Made by a program: the position numbers and the translations under genes. From Sinonovacula constricta (lineage: Eukaryota; Mollusca; Bivalvia; Cardiida; Solecurtidae), in assembly GCA_007844125.1 (NCBI GenBank), contig CM017555.1:27085624-27149623 (forward strand): a stretch of 64,000 bases of DNA. Direction: 5' to 3'. The notes beneath the pieces are model-generated. The model was given only the letters and a program-made list of their open reading frames with translations. It had not been told where the DNA came from and made no database searches. Of this stretch, positions 37,501 to 49,500 are shown piece after piece (position 1 is the first letter of the stretch; each line of letters begins with the position of its first letter).

Positions 37501-40500
37501 GTGCCCAAAGATCTGTAAGAACATCTGTCGCGGATCGCTGACAGACATACTTTACACTTGCGATGAGCTGTACCGGTCGCCATGTTTACGTTCTCAGGTC
37601 ACCGTATTGATCTTCCGATTGAAGAGTATTTAATTTTGTAACCTATCATCTGATTGGATAATGTCTGTTCTGTTCTATTCAAACAAAACGACGAAATGAG
37701 TAGCAATTTGCCCACAGGGTGATGAATGGAGAGTAACGTAATAGAATCAACCGGGGGTATCCAACGATGACCTGATACTGGTACATCAGTAACCTTTCCA
37801 AACCCTATCTAATTGGTGCACAATATAACCTTTCCAAACCCGATCTATTTAGTGCTCAATATAACATCTTGATGTGACAATTCTGATGTGTACGGTACCT
37901 ACATTTCAGTATGTAGTTAATCCTTTATTTCCCCTCCAAACCCTATATACCTGAAACTCATTAGAATCCTTTTGATGTAACAATTCCAATGGGTACCCAC
38001 TTTATAGAGATTGGTTGAGATATATAGTATATATTGCTGGAACAAAGTAAAATTTACTCACCCGTCTGTTTGGACTTAGGTTTGATGCTGGTATTTGCAG
38101 TGTTACATGGAACTCTGTCTGTTTGCCCATCTCTTCTGCTAAGAAGTTTGCTTCACGAACCAAAGAGTTGGCCTTCACAACCTCCTCTCTCAGCTTTGAT
38201 AGGCTCTGTTTGAACATCTTATCTCTGTAAAATATAGGATGGTGAAGAGATGCAACAAGGGATTATAAATGTGGTATTTGACAGTTTGGATATTTTCATT
38301 TTCACTAACACAACCAAATAAATTTATGTTACCCGGAAAGATCATGTGAAATGCAGTTTTGTGGTGCCCTACCTTCATGTGAAAAGTAAAGTAAAGCACC
38401 CTACTTGTTGTTACATAAATCTATTTCCTATCCGAAACATGCTGTACAATTAGTTATTAGTAAACTCAGAGTACTATGTCACTATTTACTTTTGAGATAA
38501 CTTAATATTGGCATAAACGTGTATAATATAATAAAAAGGAGATAAAGATCAAAATTTCTCACCAACAAAATTTCAACTTTTATTTCACTTTATTATCATC
38601 AATGTTTCTGACTTCGTAGCATGTCAAAACTCAGTATTCAGGTGTTCTTGCTAACCTAAAAAACCCTCGTTTCACTTTATTTTGGAACATGAAGTACTCT
38701 AGAAGATTAAAGCAGAAACAAAAGTATTGTGCCTTATAAAAGTGAAAAGGTTTTAACCCTCCAGGGTTTGTATTATATTCATTCTACTCAATCTATTCAT
38801 AATAAGAGACTGTGGGTGAGACAATTGTTTGAACAAATGGAAAGAGGTTGTCACAAGTGGATCAAATCAATTCTACAAGTCCTGGTTTGTCTGCAAACAA
38901 TACAAAGGAAATATTCTGAATTTATTGGAAGTCTGACCTGAGCCTGAATTGAGTTCAAGCTAGGAACCAATATACATAAGAATGCACCAATAGATCTGTT
39001 TTCATTTTATATGGAGCTTGACCAAACTTTTTTTTCCACTTTAAACAAAAGGTCTTTCCATTTTATTTTTTATAATGAAAAGTACCGGTATTATTGTAGT
39101 GGTTATGGCAATGTCTAGCTAATATTGGTGGAGGAAGTCCTCCAGATAAATATGGGAAGAACCACCAGCATAGTGCAGATCAGCTAGATGCCTTCCTCTA
39201 CATGAACGTTTTTTCACTGTGCCAGGACTCGGAACACACACAGCACAGTGCGGAACACACACAAAACAGTGCGAAACACACATAGCAAGGTGCGGAACAC
39301 ACACAGCAAGGTGCGGAACACACACAGCACAGTGCGGAACACACATAGCACAGTGCGGAACACACACAGCACAGTGCGGAACACACACAGCAAGGTGCGG
39401 AACACACACAGCACAGTGCGGAACACACACAGCAAGGTGCGGAACACACACAGCAAGGTGCGGAACACACACAGCACAGAACACACAGCAAGGTGCGGAA
39501 CACACACAGCAAGGTGCGGAACACACAGCACAGTGCAGAACACACACAGCACAGTGCGGAACACACACAGCAAGGTGCGGAACACACACAGCACAGTGCA
39601 GAACACACACAGCACAGTACAGAACACACACAGCAAGGTGCGGAACACACACAGCACAGTGCAGAACACACACAGCACAGTACAGAACACACACAGCAAG
39701 GTGCGGAACACACACAGCAAGGTGCGGAACACACACAGCACAGTGCAGAACACACACAGCACAGTGCGGAACACACACAGCACAGTGCAGAACACACACA
39801 GCACAGTGCGGAACACACACAGCAAGGTGCGGAACACACACAGCACAGTGCGGAACACACACAGCACAGTGCGGAACACACACAGCACAGTGCGGAACAC
39901 ACACAGCACAGTGCGGAACACACAAAGCAAGGTGCAGAGATGCCAGGGGGAGATCATTTAATTGTAACTCTACATTCCAGCATATTTCATGATTTATTAA
40001 ATCTATTCATTTTTAGCCTTTGTTTTAAAAAATCACAGTAACATATTTATTTTCATTTTGTAAATGTCTACTACTGTTAGTTGTAGGCATATATTAAATG
40101 AAAGTTAGGGTTATCTGAATATCCATGTTCAAAAAGTATAAAAGGAAAACGGTGCACTTGGAAGACTCACCTAGAATATATTTAACATTATGAAACAGAC
40201 TTCTATTGCAAATAGACTTCTATTGAAAATAACCGCAAACGTTGAAATCCTTGTAATGCATTGCAGGCAATGAATCAATTACAGTATGTAATAAAGATAG
40301 GAAGTAATTTTTTTAAAAAGATATAATGTCAACCATAATGCATACATCATGGTCTAATGTTTCTCCAGGTGTACATTTTCACTTCTCAAATTAAATCATA
40401 ATCCTTAGGGGAATTCTGTATTCATGCGGTTTTTTTTATGTTTTACCTCAAACTTAAAGAAACCTTTAGTCTATTACATGCAAAGATACAGACTAAGAAA

Positions 40501-43500
40501 CCAAGAAAAAGAACAAGAGCTTACACAGGACAGGCATACCAGACTATTCTAGTGTTTTTTAGTATGAAATAAGGCTGACAGTACTAGCCCATAAAACTTT
40601 AACTTAATATCCAAAATTATTAAGTAGCACCAGAAGTATTTTTCACAAAATACAACTTGGAACTATCCAACTTAAACACATCAGTAAGAATGATTAATAT
40701 GAAGACATAAGTGAATGATACTTTCAACCTATGAATTAGTTTCTGAGATACAAACTTGATAGTACTTGCACATTTCAAGGTGGTTTCCAACAGTTTGGAC
40801 CAAAGACTTTTTTCTCAAAAAAAACAATAAATAAGTCATGGTTATCTGAAAAGGTCCTGCAAAATGCTGTTCATGGATGCCCTTGACATTTATAAACATG
40901 GTACATAACTCCCCATTCATCAGTGCAAATAGGTATTTCCTGATTGAGCCCCTCTGCAGATAGAACTATTTTTAAAATAAGAACCCACATGACAACTTAC
41001 AGTTGAGATCACAATATACTGCCATCTGGGTAGTCTGCTCTGGCATTGATATCTATTTTTAGCAGAGTGATTTCTTTTGCAATTTGCACTGTCTAACAAT
41101 ATAGGTATTCAAAATCGTCTTTACTTATACTAAAGTATGAGCTTATGCACAAATTATAGTCTCAATTCTAAACTGTGGAAAAATATTGTTACATGGATCT
41201 GATATAGGCAAACTGTCGGCTGCCATGCATACCTGTAGATATCCAGACATACTGCTAGTTTTTGGCGCAGACAGCACTCAGCAGAATCTGGCTGAATGTT
41301 ATGAACATACTCTGTTAGTCTAAATTTCATTAATACTCAACTACCCAATTATGTGTTCTCTAACGCAATTATGTCCTCTGTAAATTTTTTTAGTCATGTC
41401 AAATATTACCTTGTAGGTACAAATGCAACTGCTTAGCATTGAAAAGCAAAATAAACAACTCAAACGTTCTGGCACGTCTGACTATGAGAACCATTTGTAA
41501 AAGTGGTTATAGGGGAAACTAGTAATCAAAGTAGATTATTTTAACTGTTATTACTGCAGATAGAGGTGTGTTCACTGTATCTAATGAGGTCTGTATACCT
41601 CCTGTACAAGACGTCAATACTGGAAGTAATCTGAATGACTTCAGAAGTTGTGTATTTGTGCCTGGTTTGTTGAATGTTAATATTATATACTGGGTAACCT
41701 AAGTTGTCACATTGCCGAGGGACGGGATTTGCAGGCATTTTTGTTGATACTATGCAGCGACATTTCTATCATTATAGCACGGGGGCACTTATGAGGTGTC
41801 CAGGGACTGAACCCAGCCGGACCATTATACTGACACCAACTAGTCAGGCTTAATGCTGTCCCCTTAACCCTGACTGTTAGGAGGGAAGCCACTACTACCA
41901 ACTTTAAAGTCTTTGGTTTGACCTGGCCAGGGTTTGAACTCGCAACCTCCCGATCCACAAGCCAGTCACATTGCAAAATATATATCAATATTTTCAGAGA
42001 TTGGCTGACCAACCAAAGTACAACTTTATTAACACATTCCCTGCACTTTAATATTCCTCATAAGCTGTGATACTAAGAATAAATATTTTGGGTATATTTT
42101 GCAAAGTATGGTACACCTAAATCCAACTCCAAGACAAACCTGCTTACGCTAAGTCCATTGTGTTTTAAACTCATACATAATGTATTATAATATATTTTGC
42201 ATAAAATTACGCTAGACACATATTTGTAGAGACTGAGCAGAGAATAGTGTACATCCTGATGTGACAGCTCCCTAACAGGAGATAGATGACCTGGATAGTG
42301 TATATCCTGATGTGACAACTCCCCAACAGGAAATATATGATCTGGATAGTGTACATCCTGATGTGACAACTCCCCATCAAGAGATATATGATCTGGATAG
42401 TGTACATCCTGATGTGACAGCTCCCCAACAGGAAATAGATGATCTGGATAGTGTATATCCTGATGTGACAACTCCCCAACAGGAAATATATGATCTGGAT
42501 AGTGTACATCCTGATGTGACAACTCCCCATCAAGAGATATATGATCTGGATAGTGTACATCCTGATGTGACAGCTCCCCAACAGGAAATATATGATCTGG
42601 ATAGTGTACATCCTGATGTGACAACTCCCCATCAAGAGATATATGATCTGGATAGTGTACATCCTGATGTGACAACTCCCCATCAAGAGATATATGATCT
42701 GGATAGTGTATATCCTAATGTGACAACTCCCCATCAAGAGATATATGATCTGGATAGTGTACATCCTGATGTGACAGCTCCCCATCAAGAAATATATGAT
42801 CTGGATAGTGTACATCCTGATGTGACAACTCCCCATCAAGAGATATATGATCTGGAAAGTGTATATCCTGATGTGACAACTCCCCATCAAGAGATATATG
42901 ATCTGGATAGTGTATATCCTGATGTGACTGCTCCCCAGCAGGAGATATATGATCTGGATAGTGTACATCCTGATGTGACAACTCCCCATCAAGGGATGTA
43001 TGATCTGGATAGTGTACATCCTGATGTGACAACTCCCTATAAAGAGATATATGATCTGGATAGTGTATATCCTGATGTGACAACTCCCCATCAAGAGATA
43101 TATGATCTGGATAGTGTACATCCTGATGTGACAACTCCCCATCAGGAGATATATGATCTGGATAGTGTATATCCTGATGTGACAACTCCCCATCAAGAGA
43201 TATATGATCTGGATAGTGTATATCCTGATGTTACAACTCCCCATCAGAAGATATATGATCTGGATAGTGTACATCCTGATGTTACAACTTCCCATCAGAA
43301 GATATATGATCTAGATAGTGTACATCCTGATGTGACAACTCCCCATCAAGAGATATATGATCTGGATAGTGTATATCCTGATGTGACAACTCCCCATCAA
43401 GAGATATATGTTCTGGATAGTGTATATCCTGATGTGACAACTCCCCATCAGGAGATATATGATCTGGATAGTGTACATCCTGATGTGACAACTCCCCATC

Positions 43501-46500
43501 AAGAGATAGATGACCTGGATAGTGTACATCCTGATGTGACAGCTCCCCAACAGGAGATATATGACCTGGATAGTGTACATCCTGATGTGACTGCTCCCCA
43601 GCAGGAGATATATGATCTGGATAGTGTACATCCTGATGTGACAACTCCCCATCAAGAGATATATGATCTGGATAGTGTATATCCTGATGTGACAACTCCC
43701 CATCAAGAGATATATGATCTGGATAGTGTACTATCTCTGATGTGACAACTCCCCATCAGAGATATATGATCTGGATAGTGTATATCCTGATGTGACAACT
43801 CCCCATCAGAGAGATATATGATCTGGATAGTGTACTATCCTGATGTGAACAACTCCCCATCAGAGATATATGATCTGGATAGTGTATATCCTGATGTGAC
43901 AACTCCCCATCAGGAGATATATGATCTGGATAGTGGATATCCTGATGTGACAAACTCCCCATCAAGAGATATATGATCTGGATAGTGTATATCCTGATGT
44001 GACAACTCCCATCAAGAGATATATGATCTGGATAGTGTATATCCTGATGTGACAACTCCCCATCAAGAGATATATGATCTGGATAGTGTATATCCTGATG
44101 TGACAACTCCCCATCAAGAGATAGATGACCTGGATAGTGTACATCCTGATGTGACAGCTCCCCAACAGGAGATATATGACCTGGATAGTGTATATCCTGA
44201 TGTGACAGCTCCCCAACAGGAGATATATGATCTGGATAGTGTACATCCTGATGTGACAAATCCCCAGTAGGAGATAGATGATCTGGATAGTGTACATCCT
44301 GATGTGACAAGCTCCCAGCAGGAGATAGAAGATCTGGATAGTGTACATCCTGATGTGACAGCTCCCCAACAGGAGATATATGATCTGGATAGTGTACATC
44401 CTGATGTGACAGCTCCCCAACAGGAGATATATGATCTGGATAGTGTACATCCTGATGTGACAAGCTCCCCAACAGGAGATATATGATCTGGATAGTGTAC
44501 ATCCTGATGTGACAGCTCCCCAGTAGGAGGTAGATGATCTGGATAGTGTACATCCTGATGTGACAGCTCCCCAGTAGGAGATAGATGATCTGGATAGTGT
44601 ACATCCTGATGTGACAGCTCCCCAGTAGGAGGTAGATGATCTGGATAGTGTACATCCTGATGTGACAGCTCCCCAACAGGAGATATATGATCTGGATAGT
44701 GTACATCCTGATGTGACAGCTCCCCAACAGAAGATATAAGATCTGGATACTGTACATCCTGATGTGACAGCTCCCCAGCAGAAGATAGATGACCTGGATA
44801 GTGTACATCCTGATGTGACAGCTCCCCAACAGGAGATATAAGATCTAGATACTGTACATCCTGATGTGACAGCTCCCCAGTAGGAGGTAGATGATCTGGA
44901 TAGTGTACATCCTGATGTGACAACTCCCCAGTAGAAGTAGATGATCTGGATCTACATTGTCTGTCTAAGCCTTGTCAATACATGCTCAGTAGGTGAAGAG
45001 TTCAATGTTTATTCAGGAAACAATCCAATTTACTATCCTTGGAAATACAGGAAGATAAATTTTCCAAATTCCACGACATGAAACTGATAAAACATTAGCT
45101 GATTGCATGTTTTAGTACACAACTACATAAAATATTTCCTCATTTAACAGCAAACATCTCCTGAATATCTAAAACAATTCATGTTGCAGAAAAATAAACA
45201 AATAAATTCTGAGATACATCAATTTTGTAAAAGCATTTTGGCGGATGTTTCACAAGAAAAATCTACAATCACAGGATTCCAAAAGAACAAAGATTTCGAG
45301 GTGCTTACTCCAATTGAGTGATTTATTTTATGTATGTGGAAGGTTTGAACCCTTGTTTGATTTTACTGCTTGTAGGTCACTGGCAGTCTTTTATCAGATA
45401 GTTTAACTCTGAGTTTGCTATATTTGTTGATAACCAATTCTAATTCTATGTGAACTTCTTACATTGACATAAAGAAGTTGCCTAGACATTGCTTGAGATT
45501 CGGCAATTCTGTAGATCCTGATCAGACACCTCCCAGGAAAGAGTTGTCTGATATGGGTCTACACTATTTTCCATATAATAATGTGCTTAGGAGCTAAAGG
45601 TTAAGAAATGTACTAAATTTATTTTTAATGTAAAATAACAAGTTAAGATCAAAGATTAGCAAATTGAATTATGTTAAGATACTTATTTAATTACATTTTT
45701 TAAAATTTTTTAATGGTAACATATGTTACTGAAGGGACCTTACCTGAAATTAGAAGACTACTTCACTTATAAGAATTCTTAGAAAACTTCAAACAAAGTC
45801 ACCAATATGTTTTTCAAACGGCTTGTTCTAGATCCCAATTTGACAATCTACTAATGTTACAGGGCCATTTGAATATAAAAATGAAACTATCTAGGTAATG
45901 ACAATTCATTCCACCCAGCAACTTCAAACTCGAAATATGCCATAATAATCTTTGCTTTTTCAACCAAGCACCTATCTAACTTGCACAGACTTCTGATATT
46001 TTGTTTTGATTTATCCTCAAGTGATTTATTACTGTTTCACACAACATTGGCTATATATAACTATGCCCACCTTTCTTGTGCCCACTGCTGATATTTGCGC
46101 TGGATGCCACTCTGTGTTCCTGTGGGTGTCAGTTTGGCCATGTCCAGGGGTGGGAAAGGCATCGAGGGCGTGCCAGGTGACATCAGCTGGTAGCGCAGCA
46201 TCTGCATCTGTCGCTCATACATCTGACGCTGTTTCTCAAGTGCTTCTGTAACATAAAATGTAAACATTGGAATACCAATCATCTTGTATGTTCAAGCATA
46301 ATGACTCCAATTAAAGCTTGGGAAGTAGGGGTGGTCCACTACCATTTTGTTTTTCCCAACCATATCTCTATATACTTTCTTATAAAAATATTCATGTAAG
46401 ACGCAATTTCGTTCTGGAATAATTCTTAACAAGACACAATTTATAAAAACAAAAGATTGAAAGTTTTGTTTTTGGTTTTGAGGTACGTCGCAGCAAGCAA

Positions 46501-49500
46501 TTACGATCATTGCAGCGACGTCCAGCTGTTTTGGCAGAGGAAGACCCCAGACAAATCCTGGAAGACTTTCCTGCATTCATTCTTTCATTCCGAAAGCGGG
46601 ACTTGAATATATGCGGTTGGATTGGAAGTATTAGCGTTTTGATTTCATATGCACAAGTATTGTAACCTTACTGAAAATAATCAAATCAACTATTTATAAA
46701 AAGTAAACAAGTACATGACATACAACCACAGCACTACAGAGGCTTCAAAAGGTTGTTGTTCCCATGTTACTGTCAGCATTTCTGCATCCCATGGAACATA
46801 CACACCATATATAAGACAAAACCTAGACAAATGTCTGGACAGAATCACCAACAGGTCTGTTGGAGGACCTTACCTACATGAAAGTGGGACTAAAACCAAT
46901 GACTGAGGGAATGTTGATTCAGTGTGACTGTAAACATTGTTGGAAGTACAGAAATAAACATTACCTAGATAATAAATAATAATAATAATAATAATAATAA
47001 TCTATAACAAAAATAGCAGAAGCACTGGATGGAGAAACAGACAGAGGGATGGATGGACAGAGGAATGGATTGATAGACAACCTTGATTCAAGTATAACCA
47101 CCTCACTGTCTTATAATGTTGATATTACACATATTTACACTGGCTGTCTTAGCTGTAATAACACCATCAAACAACATTATGAGACATTGTCTTCATATTA
47201 TCCTTACTATTAACCCTTTACCTGCTGGAAACATTCATTAGGGTGGGGTTTCTTATATGTTACTGGGGTGAATGGTGTTTCCTGAAGGTAAAGGGTTGAA
47301 ACAACACTCCATTTACATTATCTTTGCATTAGCTAATCTAGTGTTTATTCATTGTGTCTGAAAAGACTGATAATTGTAAACAACAGGCCCCTAATAAATG
47401 TGATTAGGAGCTATATACTGCGAGGAATAGATAATTTGATCAACACTCAATAATTTTAAGGTGCTGGGGTGATAATTGTCTAATTACTTGAAAATCTAGA
47501 AAATTAGCACAGTGCCATAAGCTTGTGAATGTCTTCTGTGTATCTATAGCAACTATATGGCTGCAAGGAAGAATGCACCGGATTTACTTTTTTTAGAAGC
47601 TGTGCCAAGCCTAAAATAAGTGAAATGACTTTTCTCAAAGAAAATACAGTTGATCATAAAAAGCATTTCTTGTACTCAGAATTTATTGTAAATCTTTCTT
47701 GAGAAACTAGGATGTTCTTTGCTTCAATAGCAACTGACTGCTTGCAAGGCAGTATGTTTAAATTTTTCAGAAGGCTTTGTGCAAGCCTATAACAAAACTG
47801 AACTACTTTCATCAAAGTAAGTATACACTAAATAATTTGAAGTTTCATTTGTTTACTAAGAATTTAGCCTTTTGATGCAATAAGAAAGTCATTCTCAGAC
47901 AAATGTATGGGAAGAAATCAAATGTATTTATGCAGTTGTGTTGAATACGTATAAGAATTGTCTGTGTGAAAGACAACTAAATCGGATACATATATATTTA
48001 CAATTCAAAATACATTTATACAAACTGATGCATGATATATGAAAAAAAAAGTTCTTAAGAAGGTGAAGAGTGAGAAACACACATATTCTTATGCAAGATG
48101 TTTAACAAAATGGAAGTGACATTCTCAATACTTCTTGAAAAGGATTCTGCAATTACATGCAGTATAGTGATACAAAGGAAGAGATATGTCTTGTTTATTA
48201 GGTTCTAACAATTCTAAGATAGGATAGCAATAAGCAGGTCCTTAAACTAAAAGCATTTGTTTATATGCACACATTTCCATTTAGAGTCTGAACATAAAGA
48301 CAAACAACAACACTGTCTGTTTCAGGCAAATATACAGAAAAGGGAATATACAGACTAGGTAAATACTTTTTGTAAATGAAGTTGGCACAAAAAAAGGAAT
48401 AACTGCAGTTTAACCATTTAACAATCCTCTGCACATTTTGGGAACTGTACTGTTAATACTTATTGTTGTGTTTCATTCCTTTTCTAACACTGGGAAGATG
48501 ATAAGACTTGAAATATGAACCTTGACTCCAATGGTAAGTTTTGTAAAAGTAATGCATGATCATATTGACATACTTGTCTGTAAGATAGAGATGTAAAAGT
48601 TATGACGGAGACAAAGAAATGAAATGGATGAACATGGAGATGGATGGTGAGACTGTACGTGCCATTATGGGACATAATATTGATGCTGCTCTTTGCTAGT
48701 ATCTACAACTGTATGCAACCATCTCCTTGTCAATTAACATACAAATATATTATATTTATAATATTTTGGAACCATATGAAAAGGTATTGTCTGTTTTAAT
48801 GTTCTGAACAATATTTCAAAGTATAACCTGACACAATAATCAGAAATGCTTTCTCTCAAACAATCCATGTACCATCAAGATTTGGTTTTGACATAAACTG
48901 AAATAGACTGTCATATATGGTAAATATTGTTAGAATAATGTAATCATCTCCCTTGAGACAAAAAACAAGGATGAAATGGGTACTTGCCAAGCTGGCTATC
49001 AAAGTGTCAAGACACGTTAAGTGATAAGTTCCTTCTAATAAATATATATGCCAGCTTTTATGGCTTATCCATGCATATAATATATAACTTTATGTATCTC
49101 TATCTTTAAATATTCATATGAAATAATTTCTAAACAGATTAGAACAAATATTCTACATGAAATATTTTGATCCATATTTACCATTGTACAGACCTGAGTA
49201 CAAAATTTTAAAGCTTTCATTTGCAGTTTGTTGGAAAATAAAATCTCCTGACAGATGAATTTTCAGGAAAAAAAAGAGCTTTTATGTTTAAAATAATTAT
49301 CAAATTGTAACTAGCATTACCAGGTCTGGCAATGGCCCAAGAAGTGGTTGGTTTACAGCCCTGGCCAGGATAAATGTTTGTTGAATTGGTATATCATGAT
49401 AGGTTTATCATATCACCAACAGTATTATAATTACTTATAGAGATGGTTTCCACTTGAAGCAGATATAGTGCTGCCTTCACTGTGTACAGCATTCTGTGAA

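Larger units (their letters stand above)
37040..37990. repeat. Low-copy ~110-bp tandem duplication split by the Mutator-like element
   Basis: Before the element, tttatttctcttccaaccc and tatatacctgata; after it, tttatttcccctccaaaccc and tatatacctgaaac, with repeated aacctttccaaaccc at 37790-37845. The element inserted within one unit. Confidence 0.6.
29704..38061 (-). other. Long intron between exons 3 and 4
   Basis: 8.4 kb. Holds MITE family 1 (31136-31625), two Mutator-like elements (31827-32185 and 37176-37769), SINEs (32500-32740, 33835-33990, 36165-36340, 36540-36775) and a short tandem duplication at 37040-37990. 29710-31130, 32750-33830 and 34010-36160 are AT-rich with nothing recognised. 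Confidence 0.7.
38225..46070 (-). other. Long intron between exons 2 and 3
   Basis: 7.8 kb dominated by two tandem arrays (39230-39935 and 42240-44945). Also holds MITE family 1 pieces (38260-38530, 40775-41235), a SINE (39095-39235), a tRNA-like repeat (41745-41990) and a family 3 fragment (45508-45575). 39960-40770 and 44960-46070 show nothing else. Confidence 0.7.

Noticed and set aside
39119..39992. Five overlapping long open frames rich in Cys/His or Thr/His
   Set aside because: Low-complexity 21-bp array, open in most frames; no gene signal.
41238..41308. Apparent exon reading YVHNIQPDSAECCLRQKLAV with a GTATGC donor
   Set aside because: Its phase does not fit exon 2, and exons 2 and 3 join perfectly without it (QER then DKMFKQ, as in KIF13). 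It also abuts a MITE end.
42312..43745. 477-codon plus-strand open frame with a DVTTPHQEIYDLDSVHP-type repeat
   Set aside because: It lies wholly inside the 51-bp array. Its openness follows from a unit length divisible by three; other frames on both strands are equally open, and the frame collapses where units acquire indels.
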